A stretch of 64,000 nucleotides of DNA from Diabrotica undecimpunctata (GCF_040954645.1 NC_092806.1:77377141-77441140), one strand, 5' to 3'. Shown: positions 41,780 through 53,695, numbered from the stretch's first letter. Made by a program: numbers and translations. Notes: generated by a model from the letters alone, not told the origin.

Positions 41780-42800
41780 CTAGTCCATTCTTATTAGAGA
41801 TACGGGATGGAGTATTTCTTCTTCTGTTGAGAGTTTATCTAGTTCATCTACTTGGATTCTGTCTAATTTTAGAGGCTTTACTGTTGGATCTTCCCCTTGA
41901 AGTTTAATTTTGATCTTTGGCAAGGTTAACAGTTCTTCTTTATTGTTGCTTTGGAGTTAATGTTAACTTCGTTGTTGCTTCTAAACTCACATCTTCGGGG
42001 TAGTTCTATTAGCAATATTCATCTGAGTACTTCAATTTTGGAAGTAGAACAATTAGTGTAGAGTTTAGTATCTTTTGTGATCGGCACGTTTTGACATTGG
42101 GCGGCATCATTGGATAATTTTAGGATTTGATTTATGCAGTCGTCGGTTTCTGTATTTTCTTGTGGGAACTTCTTTGGACAGATGAATTTCTTTAATTCGC
42201 TTTTTCTGCATGGTAGGTCCATGTATGGGAAAAGTTCTGAATTAGAAGCTAAATATGGTCCAGGTTGAATAATTATTGTGTTATTTATGGTTGGAAATGA
42301 ATATAAATAAAAATATGTGAATACTTTGGAACAAAGAATGGGAAAATGTAAGATAAAGGCTAGAGAGTGGTTGTAGTAGTAACCATCTACTTCTACTATC
42401 TCGTAGTATCTTATCAGATCTTCTTGGAGGTATGGTAGCGGACAAGCTGGATGATGTTCTAGCATTTTCTGAATAGTCCATCTTATTTCGTCTTATCTTT
42501 CTGCGTCTTCTTGATTTCAAGTTTCCTGAGATAGATTTTATAATATTTTCTAATCCATTGATATGACCTCTTCTGTTTCTGGTTGCTGGATAAACTGAAT
42601 CGAGTTTTTCTTGGGCTGTTTTGAGGATATTCTGCAATGTTTTGCCGAAGTTCGGCTGACTTAGTCCATTTTCTATAGCAGTGGTTGTAGTTTGATATTG
42701 AGATTCCAACGTTTCGATTTCTTTTTTTCTTGTGCAATTGGTTCCAATGGGAAATAGTGGATGAAATCATGGGTGCTAGTATGGATTCTGGCTTTTCCAA
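41780..42800 (-). pseudogene. Envelope-like region of the errantivirus-type element
   Basis: Overlapping minus-strand frames at 42800-42483, 42709-42281 and 42465-42019 together resemble the insect errantivirus envelope class related to baculovirus F proteins: a basic cleavage-like site followed by a glycine-rich hydrophobic segment near 42570, then an ectodomain with conserved aromatic/proline and cysteine patterns. At least two frameshifts separate them, so no envelope protein can be made. Downstream to 41780 only short traces remain. Confidence 0.6.
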
Positions 42801-43171
42801 GCTTAACAGGAAGGTTGCCTGGATTGTCTGGAAAGTCCTGGATTTTCACTTCTTGGACTATTACCGAAATCTGTAAACTATTTTTGGGGTTAATTTTTAT
42901 TGGTGGTTGATGTTGAGTTTTTTTTTGTGCACCGTAGTATCTTGGGTGTCAACAGTAACGGGATTGTTGTTTTTGTGTGAAAATCTGGGGAGCAGTTTGT
43001 TTCGTTTTGTTGTTTTTCGAGTGTAGATTTTCGTGCTTGGTTTATATGTTATAGGTAAGTGTCGTTTTACGCTTATCTTTTCAATATTTTTCTGTTTGCT
43101 CTCTTGCAATTTCTCATTTATTTCTTTATACGTCTCTTTTGTTTTCAATCTGTGTTCCTGTGTGTAATTAT

Positions 43172-43640
43172 TTATGAGTGTTCTTTAATGTCAATGTCGA
43201 ATGGATCTTGGGTATCTTTGTGACCATTGAAGGTATTGATGGGCTTCTGTTTGGTAGCTGAGTGAATAGAGTTGTTGTATGCCATAATGGTGTATAACAT
43301 CTGGTCTTTTATGTTAAGTGTTTCCCTTTTTGCTTTTAATATTCGAAGATGCTCTATGGCTGTGGAATGAATGCGCTCGACCATTCCATTGGATTGCGGG
43401 CTATCAGGTGTTGTGTAGTGAATTAGAATCTTGTGAGTGTTTACGAATTCTTGTAACATTTTTAAATTCAGTTCCATTGTCCGAAATTATCATATATAGT
43501 AGTCCATGATGGGTGATGAATAACAGGAATGCGTTTAAGATGTTGATCGCGTTTGATCCTTGGTTACGCTTGACCGTATTTTGAAAATGCCGTATTATTT
43601 CCTTTTTGTGTCGACGTAGTTCTTGAAGAAGTTGGAAATA
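43172..43640 (-). pseudogene. Integrase fragment of the errantivirus-type element
   Basis: A minus frame of 101 codons contains HYTTPDSPQSNGMVERIHST and AIEHLRILK, the 'H..T.P.SPQSNG.VER.HST+.E.+R' block around the catalytic Glu of Gypsy integrases. The sequence upstream (43480-43640) carries traces with stops. The zinc finger and first Asp are not preserved in one frame. Confidence 0.8.
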
Positions 43641-44200
43641 TTGTTTTTAGATCGTTTTTATCTAGTAGGACGTGTATTTCTTTCTTTGTTACGAAGCACT
43701 GTTCTATAATAGCTTTTACAGGTTGTAATGTACCAATTTGAATTTGATTTGCTTGTTTTAACAGTTCAATAGTCTTTCGCTGATTGGAATTTCGAGTATT
43801 GGGTTGCCCTCTATAGAACGCTAGGTAACATCTGTGTTGTTGTCTTGTTGGTATAGCGAACTTGTAGGCTGACTTTCAATCCTTTGGTTTTCTTCTTGTA
43901 GAAGTTCGTCTATTACTTTCATTTTTTCTACAGTTAGGCCCGATGTTTAATTTTTTTTGATAATTTCGTCTAAGCCATCCATAGGAGCAACTTCATCTGG
44001 ATCGCACACTGAACTTGGATGGTTGATCATAGATATGTTGTCATTTTCTTTTTTGGATAATAGACTGATTACTTCTTCTATGTGCTCAATGCCAATGGTG
44101 TTTACTTCTTTAGTATGAATTTCAACACGGGATAATGCATCAGCATTCGTATTGAGTTTTCCTTTTTTGTATATGACTTCATAGTCGGTTCTTCAATTCT

Positions 44201-44939
44201 TTATCTATCTAATTTTGAGTTCGGATCTTTCAAAGAGTAGCCACTGAAGTGGTCGGTGATCGGAAAGAATTTTGAACTTTCTTCCAACTTTCGTTCTACC
44301 TTGGCATCCTCCTTCAAACAGTAAGTGAGCGGTTTTGTTATTTTTGCGAAATATCTGATGAACTTTCTGTAATATCCAAGTAGTCCGAGAAATCCTCTAA
44401 TCTCCTTGGCCATCTTTAGTATGGGATAGTTTATGAAAGGTTGAGTATACGATAATGTCATCCATGTATACTAAGTAGATCTCTTCTATGAGTCCTTTAA
44501 GCACATTGCCCATTATTCTCTGTAATGTAGATGGAGCATTTTTCAAATCAAAAGACATTCTAAGATATTCATCATGGCTATTTTCTACATTAAATGCTGT
44601 TTTCTGTATATCTTTCTGTCATTTCTATTTGGTGAAATCCGCTGGCTAGATCGTGGGTAGAAAGGTATTGACAGCGTGTAAATTTATCAAGGATTCCGTG
44701 ATATTTGGGATTGGAGTCCTATCGTCTATAGTCTTCTCATTTATCTTTCTATAATCGACTACGACTCTCCATTTGATTTTCCCTGAGGCGTCTGGTTTTT
44801 TCGGTACGACCCAAATTGGAGATGACCAGGGTGACTGACTTGGTCTGATGATGCCTTGGTCCAGAATTGATGTTATCTGTTTGTGAACCTCTTCTCGATG
44901 AACATGTGGATATTGATATGTTTTTTTGAAAGCTGGCAC
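44201..44939 (-). pseudogene. Reverse transcriptase fragments of the errantivirus-type element
   Basis: Minus frames: 44939-44646 with PAFKKTYQYPHVHREEV, ITSILDQGIIRPSQSPWSSP, IWVVPKK and VVVDYRKINEKTI (N-terminal RT); the region 44640-44470 with degenerate YRKF-type and YLDD-surrounding sequence (a '(Y)MDDI' equivalent lies near 44455); then 44461-44201 with IRGFLGLLGYYRKFIRYFAK (RT thumb/start of RNase H). The order and wording are those of 17.6/297/gypsy-type Pol. Stops and shifts occur between blocks. Confidence 0.85.
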
Positions 44940-45489
44940 TTCATCCGTTGTTCTTATGTAGTGTTTGTAATTGATTTGTAGTGTGAGTTGATATTTGATT
45001 TGTAAATGTTAAAGTATCATCAGGATTATGGAATATATCTGCAAATTTTCTATAAACGTCTGATTTGCATGTCTTCTTCTGGATTTAGATGATTTGTTCC
45101 GATGAGAGGATTGCTATCTATTATTGTTTCTATTTCCATAGTATACAGATTATACATATTCAGATGTCTGAAGTATACAGATGATATTCATGAAGAAATA
45201 TTGAATTGCTTAACAGGATTGGTGAGTGCAACTTGATTAGGTTCATCAGTGTTGTTGATCATTTCGGTCCACGCTAGTTGATTGCAGGCTTCACTGAGAG
45301 TTTTTCTTAGAATTGCCCTTTGTATTTCTTGTTTTGGTATAAGTATGGTGCCTTTTTTTTGTTTCACTGGAAGTCATACTTGCGTGATTGTTCTGGGTTC
45401 TAATTGAATTGTAATTATGTTTTATGAAATTTAAAACGGTAGAATTTTAAATTAATATTACAGTTAAATTCGGGAAAAATTGGAATTTC

Positions 45490-45660
45490 GGCGGCACAAT
45501 ATCCTTGTGAGTGGTTTTTAAATATTGAACAGATTACAAACGGTTCATGTTTGATAAAATTTTTCATAAAATTTGGATGCAATTTTGGGGTTAAGAAGAT
45601 ATTTGGTTACTCTTGTATCAAGAAGAAGTTTAAGAGGAGAATTTTGAATTTCGACATATG
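45490..45660 (-). pseudogene. Aspartic protease trace of the errantivirus-type element
   Basis: The minus strand reads (V)EIQNSPLKLLLDTRVTKYL followed by residues up to CAAEIPIFPEF. The retroviral-type protease motif D-T/S-G is DTR here, which would abolish activity. Position between Gag (46880-46390) and RT agrees with gag-pro-pol order. Confidence 0.6.
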
Positions 45661-46389
45661 GAAGTTCTTTTTTGTCTGAATAAGAATGGAGTTCGATTAC
45701 GTTTCTTCGTTTTCCTCTTGAAGTTTTGGAAAATTTACATCTTCTTTTTCGTATTGGACATTTTAATAATCTTCTACGTGTTAATTATCTGGATATGCGT
45801 CCTAATTGGGATAATAATATGCCTGTTCCCCATAGCAGGCATTGGTTTCGTTTTCGTCTTGTTATTCAATATTGAACAGCTCTTCTACGGTGAACTTTGG
45901 GGTGTGTGGTTGATGTGACTGTAGCCTAAAGTTTCTGAAGTTTTGACCTCTTGTTATGTCCCTTTTCACGTGTACTTAGAGACATCGATGTTGGTTTGTA
46001 CTGTTGTAGTGATCTGCTTGTCCATGGGTTAGTTCTTGGGGGTTGTGTGTTTGCAATGAATTGCTGCCTCGGTGGCTGGAATAGAGCGGATTGTATTGGT
46101 CATCTTGGGATAAATGTTGGCTGTTTTGGTCGGGACGGTCCTGGATTACTTCCGAAAAATGGTTAATGTAACTGTGGTCTGGGCATGGGTTGTTACCATT
46201 GTGGTGGTGTTATGAACTGCGGCTGTCTCTGGGATTGTATGTGAGTAGAAATCTTATTTGGAAATCAGAAATTGGTTGTTTTCTGCAAGTATCTAATATT
46301 GTTCTTTTCCTGGATGAATTGGAGAGCGAAACCAAGATTTGTAGGCCTCATTGATCGTATAGTTGATCCCATTGGTTCTCTTAATCCTG

Positions 46390-46880
46390 CTAAGAATGTA
46401 GGGCCTGTTGTGGAAATAATTCCTTTTTGCTCCTCTTAACATCTGCATTGTCGGCATGTAGTTGGATGTGATTCGAAATTGTGTTTAAAAGTGACATAAC
46501 TTTCTCATGAAATTGTTGAGGAGTTTCATTAGGTCCTTGCTTCAAGTTTACCATGCCTCTTTTAAGTGAATTTTGATTACATTGATCGGCACAATTTTGA
46601 ATTAGTGTGGTTCTTATTGTGGGCCAATCTTTACACCCATCTACGGAAATGACTTCTCGAGCTCTTCCTTTAATTTTATTCATTACACCTCGAGTTATCA
46701 TGTGATTTTGATTAATATTATTATATTATTTTGATTATTTTGATCCCAGAAATGATTAAGAAGCATTGTAGTAATTTCAATGAAGTTCTGTAGGTCATTA
46801 GGGTTACCATCGTAATCAGGTACGATAGAAAGGTCTTTATTAACATCTAAAACGAGAGCGGGAGCGGGTGCCACGGCCAT
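46390..46880 (-). pseudogene. Gag fragments of the errantivirus-type element
   Basis: A minus frame from 46880 reads MAVAPAPALVLDVNKDLSIV and YDGNPNDLQNFIEI. A second from 46701 reads MITRGVMNKIKGRAREVISV, DWPTIRTTLIQN and GPNETPQQFHEKVMSLLNTI. This is the 'F.G....L..FI', 'I...+.G.A.......W..++..L...F.D.R......+L....Q......+F......L' pattern of errantivirus-type Gag. An expansion of Asn/Ile codons near 46730 breaks the join. Confidence 0.75.
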
Positions 46881-47810
46881 AGTATATAATTGACTGATTG
46901 TAATAATTATAGATGGTATATCTAAGCTATTTAAAGTATTACTTCAAGAACTAACTTTGGTTTTTAAACTGAATTAGAAGCTGAGTTATTTTGCAAAATA
47001 GAAGCAGCACCAGGTTCTACACTAATAGTTGAAAGAGATGGTTACTAATTCTAAGAGATGACATGAAATTAGGATTAGAAAAAAGATTAAATTTGCTTAC
47101 AGATAAAATATGATGCTTGGGTGCATTTCTTTTCAAAGGAACTGGTTTCTTTTCTTCTTTCGCTTTGTTTTTCTCGTCTTTCGTTATATAAATGGATTTC
47201 TACACTTCAACACTGGCCTTTCGTAGAGTTAAATGGCTGTGGTTTTCCCTGGAAGTTGTTTCGTTGAGGGTAAACGTTTGAGAACGACGAGGATATTCTG
47301 TCGTACTGTACTGTGCCACTTAAGGGTTTTCACTAACGAAGGTACTTTTTAAAAAGTTTTTATTAACTTTTACAACTATACTGCAGTGTTTTATTGATTA
47401 AAAATAACTAAATTTAATTATCTATAGGATATGTAGTTTTTGAATACAAAGATGAAATAGTGTTGATGTTTTTTGTTGCTATTTTTACATTGTCATTGTC
47501 AATAACCTTTAGCATTTATACCTATTAACGTTGATTGAATAATCCAAATAGATCCGCAGCTGTACACAAATTAAACGTAGCAACTTTTCTGTTCTCAAAA
47601 ACACTTTCGCCATCTATTTTCGGGAGAGAAAATTACACTACGGTTAAACATAAAAGATTTCTTCTCTTCATAATATTTCCCCTTAATGCTCAACGTAAAT
47701 ATTGGTCTCCCACTTTAATTCCTTAACATAATCATACTTGCAAACTGTGCATTTTGAATTTGTTTCGTAATTTGTTTGTGTTCTAGTCGATTTATTTGTT
47801 TGGTGAAAAA

Positions 47811-47920
47811 TGAATTCCTCTAAAATTAAGACACGTTGTGTGTATAAAAATTGTAATCTATCGAGAAAAGACGGTGTAGTGTTATTTAAATTTTCCGTTA
47901 AAAATCAAGATTTATTATGT
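47811..47920 (+). pseudogene. THAP-like zinc finger start, truncated
   Basis: From ATG 47811: MNSSKIKTRCVYKNCNLSRK then DGVVLFKFSVKNQD. Spacing Cys-x4-Cys and LFKF correspond to the first part of the C2CH THAP domain ('C.+.C.......+.F..FP'). The frame ends where a duplicated block begins (47919). It sits at the left end of the transposon. Confidence 0.6.
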
Positions 47921-48254
47921 ATGGTTAATATTTTTGTATTAATTTTCTTCTTCATCGTCTTCTTCTTCTTCTTCTTCCTTTGACTGCTCAATATCGGATT
48001 CATCATCATCATCATCAAGTGCAGAATTCAACAATAATCATTTTTATATTTAATTAAATACTGAAACAATCATATTTATTATTTTTTTAAATTATATATT
48101 TATTTATTAATCCAATAATCGATTTATTAAAGTTACAAATATAATATATATTCTTTTATTATCTATGGTTAATATTTTTGTATTAATTTTCTTCTTCATA
48201 GTCTTCTTCTTCTTCTTCCTCTGACTGCTCAATATCGGATTCATCATCATCATT
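47919..48254. repeat. Duplicated about 95-bp block inside the THAP transposon
   Basis: 'tatggttaatatttttgtattaattttcttcttca.cgtcttcttcttc...ctgctcaatatcggattcatcatcatcat' occurs at 47919-48018 and again at 48165-48254. The second copy encodes the acidic C-terminus of the adjoining minus-strand protein. Confidence 0.85.
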
Positions 48255-49044
48255 CTCGTTTATTAAAGTATCAGAATAAAAATATTCAAGAATATCAGGT
48301 GCATATTCACTTTCTTCATTGAAATCATCTGAAGTTGATGAAGCGTTTAGACATGATTGTCCATTACACTGCCCACAAATTAAAGTACATTGCAATCCTG
48401 ATTTCCTGCATCCGCAATTAGAACCACAACTTTTCTTGCAATTGCAAAATATTGTATTCAGCAGTTCTTCTGGTGCTGGCGGTAATAATGTTGTTATTGG
48501 TTCCAGAAATTCATTTTGCATTACCCAGCCGAATTCTTGGGGTTCTAAATCATTTCCCAACCAAATTTGGGTCTGATAATAGACACGAATGATATGCTGA
48601 CCAGCTGCTGCACTTGAAGGTGGAAGACTTGATAACTGCACTGGTTTGTTGAGTCTTGTTGATTTGATGAACTGGGTGTATCGAAAAGAGTCTATATCGT
48701 CTTCTGATGTTGGAGCATTATACGCTGCTAAGAAAATACGTACTCCATTTTAAAATAATTCTTGTACAGAGCAGTTTTTTTGTTGAAATAGTTGAGGTGA
48801 CTGATGTAAATGGTGATTTTTTTCAAACATTTTTTATCGATATTTTACCTTTCCTATAAATCTCAGAAGTCGTATTACATCCACTAAACGCGTGTAAAAA
48901 TAAGATGTGTTTCTTAGAATGAGGGTATTTATCAAAACTTTTCGATGAATATAATTTTGTCTCCGCATTACCCTTACCAATTTTTTTAAAAAAAATTTCT
49001 TGTTGATGTGATTGAGCTCGTCCTATCAAGATAACTATAATCAA
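48183..49044 (-). pseudogene. Transposon-encoded protein with CXC cluster, broken
   Basis: The minus frame 48641-48183 (152 codons) reads WLGNDLEPQEFGWVMQNEFL, IFCNCKKSCGSNCGCRKSGL, QCTLICGQCNGQSC and an acidic tail of Glu/Asp. The cysteine-rich part resembles tesmin/TSO1-type CXC metal-binding sequences. Upstream, frame 49044-48823 carries HILFLHAFSGCNTTSEIYRK. In my memory of arthropod transposon proteins these two motifs occur together in one long, poorly characterised family. A stop and frame change separate them here. Confidence 0.65.
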
Positions 49045-51879
49045 ATCATACTTTGATCATACATCATTTGCTATAATCAAAACTTATAGCAAATCAATAT
49101 CTTCTCCTACAATGACGGAAGTTTTTCCTACATGTTCAGACTCTGCAACAGCTGTTTCTACAATGATAATATCAGCATCATCTCTGGCTTGTTTTGTAGT
49201 GATATTAACAGCTTTTAATTTGTCGATAAGCATGTCTATACCGTTACCGTATAAACAGGTAAGCGGTCCCCCACTCTTTTCGCTCTATCTTAAGAAGGGT
49301 TGAAGGTACATAAAAGTATTTGAGATAAAAATTGAAGAGAATTTTCCATTCTACAATTTTTCTTACTACCTTAAATGTCATAAAGTGTAAGGGAAACGAG
49401 ATATTTGCAGAAAACTCATTTTCGTGACCTTTGACCTTTAATATCTTAAGTCGCGGACACGTGATTATATGAGACTTTTGAGGTAAGTTTTATACCATCA
49501 AAATAAAGACGTATGCAAATTTTCAGCTTATTATCTTTCATTCCGAGGTTTGCCCCCTTTTATGCCTTATTTTACTGGATTAGTATAGGATCCGATATAA
49601 TATAGAACTGCACCGTTATTTTTAATGACTAAAAATTATTTGATATGTAATTCAGTATGTTAACAAAATTATGAGAAACGAGCTGTGCCTGAGATAATTT
49701 TGTTTTGAATATAATTAATTAAAAATTATTAAAAATAACTTTTTTTTATAAGTATAATAAAAATCAGGCTTGGGCAGGTATTATGTTAGGTTTTTTATCA
49801 TTCGAAACAAAAAAGGTCTTTTGTAATTGTTCTCTGAAGTTGATTGTTTTCGAGTTTTAAATAATTTAAAACTAAAAAGAAAAAAACGAAAGATTTCGAT
49901 TTTCAAGGCTCAAAAACACAAGCAAAAATATTAATTTTGTAATCATCAAACTTTCGAAATTTTTTCTATTAAGTCAAGATAAGAATGTTTGCCATGTTTT
50001 GCATTTTTGCAAATATTTTTTAATTGGTAATGAGGAAGGTTCCTTCTGGAAAGAAAGGCGATCGGGCTGGGCTACATTAACAAGTAAAAAACAATGATTT
50101 CAAATGAAAGTCCAAAATACTTATCAAGACCTGATAAAATAATGTTGAGCTTGAATTTAGGTACTTTAAAATTTCAAAAATGAAGTGAAACTTATGATTC
50201 TAAGCCTTGAAGATCATCATCCCTCATTATTTTTTCAGTTTTAAATTGTTTATAACTTAAAAACGATCAGCTTAAGAGAAAAATTAAAAAAGCCTTTTTT
50301 TTGTTTTGAATGAATCTAAAATATTATGTGTCCGCAAAATTTTCTTTATAAAAAAAGTTATTATTTAATTATTAATTAATTATAGTCACAACAAAATTAG
50401 ATCGGGCACCCCTTGTTTTTATAATTGTTAACATTCTAAATTACATATCAAATAATTTTCATTGCAGTTCGATCTTTATCGTATCTGTATACAAAATATA
50501 ATATTGACAAAATAAATTCAAACTGTTCGCGAATTGCTAAATGCTTCACAGACATATTTCTTAGAAATCATAATTCAGATAACGCTGGTATGGTGTTTAG
50601 TTCTCTGACTCATTACACTTCGTAAGTACTGCCGTAAATTGGTTGTGGTAGGGAACGATAGGGGAGGTAACGTCACCTCTTTCTACGATCATTCTCGTAT
50701 GAGCGCAAATTCGTAACTAGTTGTTTCCCGAAATATCCACTAGAGTCGCTGATTCTTGATGAAATTTTAATTTTTTGGGTTGCACGTTTCTCTCCATATG
50801 CGTTGCTGATCTATTTGGGTTATTCAATCAACGCTATTAATGATGGTATACAAGGAAGTGAATGATAATAGATGTTCTGATTGTTAGAAACAATGTTCTG
50901 AGATTTCGCAAAAAATTGTATTAAGTTATTTATATTAACAGTATGTATTGGAAAAAAGTATACTATGTAGCATATGTTTCATAGCATAGTTTTCAACAAT
51001 TGAAATTATCTTCCTGTAATTTGGGCAATCTGGGTGAGAAAGCCTTAAAACACGTTCTTTTAACCCTTTCATTTTTACCCTATTTGGATGGTAATAGCTT
51101 ATAAATCTATTGCTACACATGGGTTTTCTGAACCATCTGGTTTTGAACACATTATTTGTATGTCAAAAAATGGTAGAGAATCTTCCACCCCTTCCTCAAT
51201 TGTGAATTGTATATGTTGATTATGACTGTTGAAAATGTTAACAGTTTCATGAATTCTGCCTCTAGGAGGTGACAAAACTAAATCATTAATATACCTTTTA
51301 ATAAAAGGAATGAAAAAAGTGCAATTGTTGATACAATCATTAATGACATAATCCATGACAAAGCTACTTTTTTATCACTAGGTGCGGAATCTCTAAATAG
51401 ACGCCGGAGGTAAACATTTCCGACAGACGTTGGTTCCTAAAACTAAAAACCCCTTTGGAATCACGTCGACCAGATTGAACCAGCTAAACCCCACCCCTCT
51501 CATACTAGGGCATCTAGTTGGGATTGTCCGTTAACATAACTTCTCCCCAATGTCTTTCTTTTGCCCGATTCTCAGTAGCTCGTCATCACACATCAGCTTT
51601 TGTGTCTCGCGCTCTTGTGACCACCACGTCCGCATCTGCCTAACCAGATTGTTTCCTTCGCTTTCCCTCCTACGTATACATACATACCTTCCGACCGTCG
51701 TTATTTCAGCTTCTTCGCGGCCTCCAAGTGGAAGGAAGAGCCGCGATGAGCTGTCCCGTGTGCTATTTGTCGCCGTCCGTCTGCACCTCAGTCAACACTT
51801 ACCTCATTCCACTTACACTGCCGCCCTCTCGTATCTGCCGCCATTTCCATTTCTCCCACTCTCTTATTCATACTTGCCT

Positions 51880-52290
51880 TTATCCCTGTGTCGTCAACCT
51901 CTCCTTATTACTACCTCTTCGGGCGGCCCAGTTCTTCCTCCCCCATAGCTGCTAGAACTGCATTTAGCTCCCACTCTTCCTTCTCTTTTAGCGACAGCAC
52001 CTTTCTAACGTGGTTGTGGATTTTGTTCCACCAGCGCTCATCCATCACCATCTTATCTATCATATCTCTCACCGACTCAAACACTCTCTAGCTCATTCCT
52101 TTCCCTTACCATCTGGCACGCTCTAAAAGGGTATGAGACACAATATCCGAAGCCCTATAATACAGGCAATTGTCTGATTCGGCCTTTTTGAACCTGTGCA
52201 AGTAGCTGCGGAAGCTGCCGTGTCCTGTAATCTTTATCGGACAATATTTTGACTTTTAATCGGCCGTCAGGTGGTGGCCTCTACTAATAA
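51880..52290 (-). pseudogene. R1-type LINE C-terminal domain
   Basis: The minus strand reads ITGHGSFRSYLHRFKKAESD, CLYYRASDIVSHTLLERARW (the 'C.+C...D...HTLF.CPRW' zinc motif, partly lost), VFESVRDMIDKMVMDERWWN and VLSLKEKEEWELNA. This is the C-terminal region of R1/TRAS-type RT proteins. The segment 51400-51880, GC-richer, is probably its 3' untranslated part and borders the truncated Penelope copy. Confidence 0.75.
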
Positions 52291-52479
52291 ATTTTAAAAA
52301 CTATTAACAGAAATTTAATTGCATGCAGTTCTACTCGAGTATATTTTCAGCTATCCGATCTCTAATACAAACCTATACACGGATGTCAGATTTTGAAGAA
52401 AATATAAGATTTACATAAAACGCTTATTGTTATTAGCATTGTATTCGTCTTGTGATAGACAACTTTTAAGCTTTCGAGC

Positions 52480-52930
52480 GAATATTACAATTTTTTTTAT
52501 TTACAATTTGCTTCAACCACAAAGGGCTATTAGTATTAAACTGTATTTACATGAAATGTAAAAATGAACAAAAAGTTCATATAAAACTTGCTTACTCAGT
52601 CCTATGGCACGTAAGAAATTAAGAATTTTAGATGTATTATTTTCACTGAAACGTTCTTTTAAGGTATTAGGTAACTGTTGTTGTCGTTCTAGTACATAGA
52701 GAGGAAAGTTCACTATCACACACATAACACATCGGCGGAGGTTCCTTTATTAATATAAAATCATGGGTTATCTTTGTATGTCCAAGTAACAATTTGGATA
52801 TGATCATTTGTTCTCTTCTCTTAGTAGAAAGTTTCAACGGCAATACACTTTGTTCAATAGTTCCTAATGTAAAATTTGAATTATTCCAATTTATTTGCCA
52901 TTTTGTCATGATTTTGTCCTTAAAATATTG
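52480..52930 (-). pseudogene. LINE with RNase H-type C-terminus, fragment
   Basis: Minus frames: KWQINWNNSNFTLGTIEQSV, KRREQMIISKLLLGHTKITH, PPPMCYVCDSEL and, after a shift, LERQQQLPNTLKERFSENNT and LNFLRAIGL. This is the tail of Jockey/I-type elements ('W........K......W.....R..E...+RLR+GHT.+TH..L+....P.C..C'). Confidence 0.8.
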
Positions 52931-53139
52931 CTTTAAATCAGTTGAACATAGTTATCAGTATTTATGATGTCTGTTAACGGATTCTCACTTGCATTTTCGA
53001 TAAAATATATCTACAGTAGGCCCTTAATCTTTTGAATTCCAGCTGGTTATTTACGTTGAGTTGTTGTTGAGTTAAGTTGAGTACCTTCTAAATTTATAAA
53101 ACGCTTTTTTTGACTCTTTAGTTGCTGTTTTAAAAGCTG

Positions 53140-53610
53140 TTAAAAACTGTACGAAATGGAATACTTTAGAGTTGATATCAATATTTGCATCGAGGGGCTG
53201 TACCAACTAATAAATTTAATGTGAAATTAAAGAAGGATAAAGAGACCAATCTGCATTTTTCAGACACCATTTATTGGATGGAATTGATGAGGATCATTCA
53301 TAATTAGTATGAGAAAATTCGCTTCCATGCAAATGGGATGTCACATCCCACGACACAGATGGTTGCAAGACAGGGTCACAGAGCGATAAATCTATTGGGA
53401 ACCCATCGCCAGTGGAAATATTAAATCTTGTGTTTCTTCCATCATTAAGGATATTCATGTTAGAATCAGTAAAAATTTGTTAAATTTTACGTCCTACGGA
53501 ATCGGTTTTTTTGTCTCCCCAAAGTGTATTGTGGGCATTAAAATCGCCTAAAATAATACCTGTTGCCTCTAACTTAGTTCTTATACGTATGACTTCGGTA
53601 TTATATGAGT
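53140..53610 (-). pseudogene. LINE AP-endonuclease fragment (Jockey/I type)
   Basis: The minus strand reads ATGIILGDFNAHNTLWGDKK, TDSVGRKI, then FTDSNMNILNDGRNTRFNIS, FPIDLSLCDPVLQPSVSWDV and LHGSEF. These are the 'GDFNAH...WG', 'N.G..TR', 'SA.DL+..SP......W.V......SDH' blocks. It may be the upstream part of the element whose tail is at 52480-52930, with the RT deleted between. Confidence 0.8.
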
Positions 53611-53690
53611 TTTTCATGGATAAATTTTCAAAAAATTTAGATCTTCTTTTACAATGTGTTCAAGATTCAGTTCGTAATAAAATAAGTAAA

Positions 53691-53695
<5 letters not shown>

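Larger units (their letters stand above)
41340..47425 (-). mobile_element. Gypsy/errantivirus-type LTR retroelement, degenerate, with env region
   Basis: Direct repeats 41340-41455 and 47318-47425 ('acttaa.ggttttcactaacgaaggtactttttaaaaag') mark the LTR ends. The inner part reads on the minus strand in the order gag, protease, RT, integrase, env. The right LTR appears truncated because sequence next to the left-LTR polypurine region (about 41540) is absent there. A candidate primer site follows the right repeat at about 47317. A (TA)n tract lies at 41690-41757. It interrupts a Penelope copy. All frames are broken, so this is an old endogenous copy. Confidence 0.85.
47529..50833. mobile_element. 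3.3-kb DNA transposon with THAP-like and CXC sequences
   Basis: TIRs CGTTGATTGAATAATCCAAA (47529-) and, reverse complemented from 50833, CGTTGATTGAATAACCCAAA agree in about 25 of 26 bases. CTATTAA flanks on both sides (47522-47528 and 50834-50840) and is single in an uninterrupted related Penelope copy, so it is a 7-bp target duplication (a 4-bp TTAA cannot be excluded). Inside: a THAP-like start on + (47811), a CXC-type cysteine cluster and a HAFSGCNTTS motif on minus. THAP domains occur in P and Kolobok transposases. I cannot assign the superfamily. 49310-50800 is AT-rich and shows no coding. Confidence 0.85.
40600..51370 (-). mobile_element. Penelope-like copy split by two nested transposons
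   Basis: Three minus-strand segments belong to one copy. 40600-41339 holds the 3' part and GIY-YIG end, as at 35047-35880. 47426-47528 matches 35925-36020 ('tttttgaata.aaa.atgaaata.tgttgatgttttttgttgc'). 50834-51370 matches 36030-36113 and then the RT (MDYVINDCINNCTFFIPFIK, RYINDLVLSPP with YIND for YVDD, FFDIQI). Removing 41340-47425 and 47529-50833 plus one target copy restores collinearity with the copy at 35047-36115. The RT is 5' truncated at about 51370. A degenerate hammerhead is at 40628-40669 (minus; stem I TGAC/GTCA, stem II GGCAAG/CTTGCC, altered boxes TTGACAA and AAAA, NUH = GUC). Confidence 0.85.

Noticed and set aside
45658..46166. 86- and 71-codon + frames, hydrophobic
   Set aside because: They lie antisense to the gag/protease region of the errantivirus-type element; hydrophobicity comes from antisense composition.
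51550..51955. 132- and 75-codon + frames rich in Ser/Pro/Leu
   Set aside because: They are antisense to an R1-type LINE 3' region; no motif.
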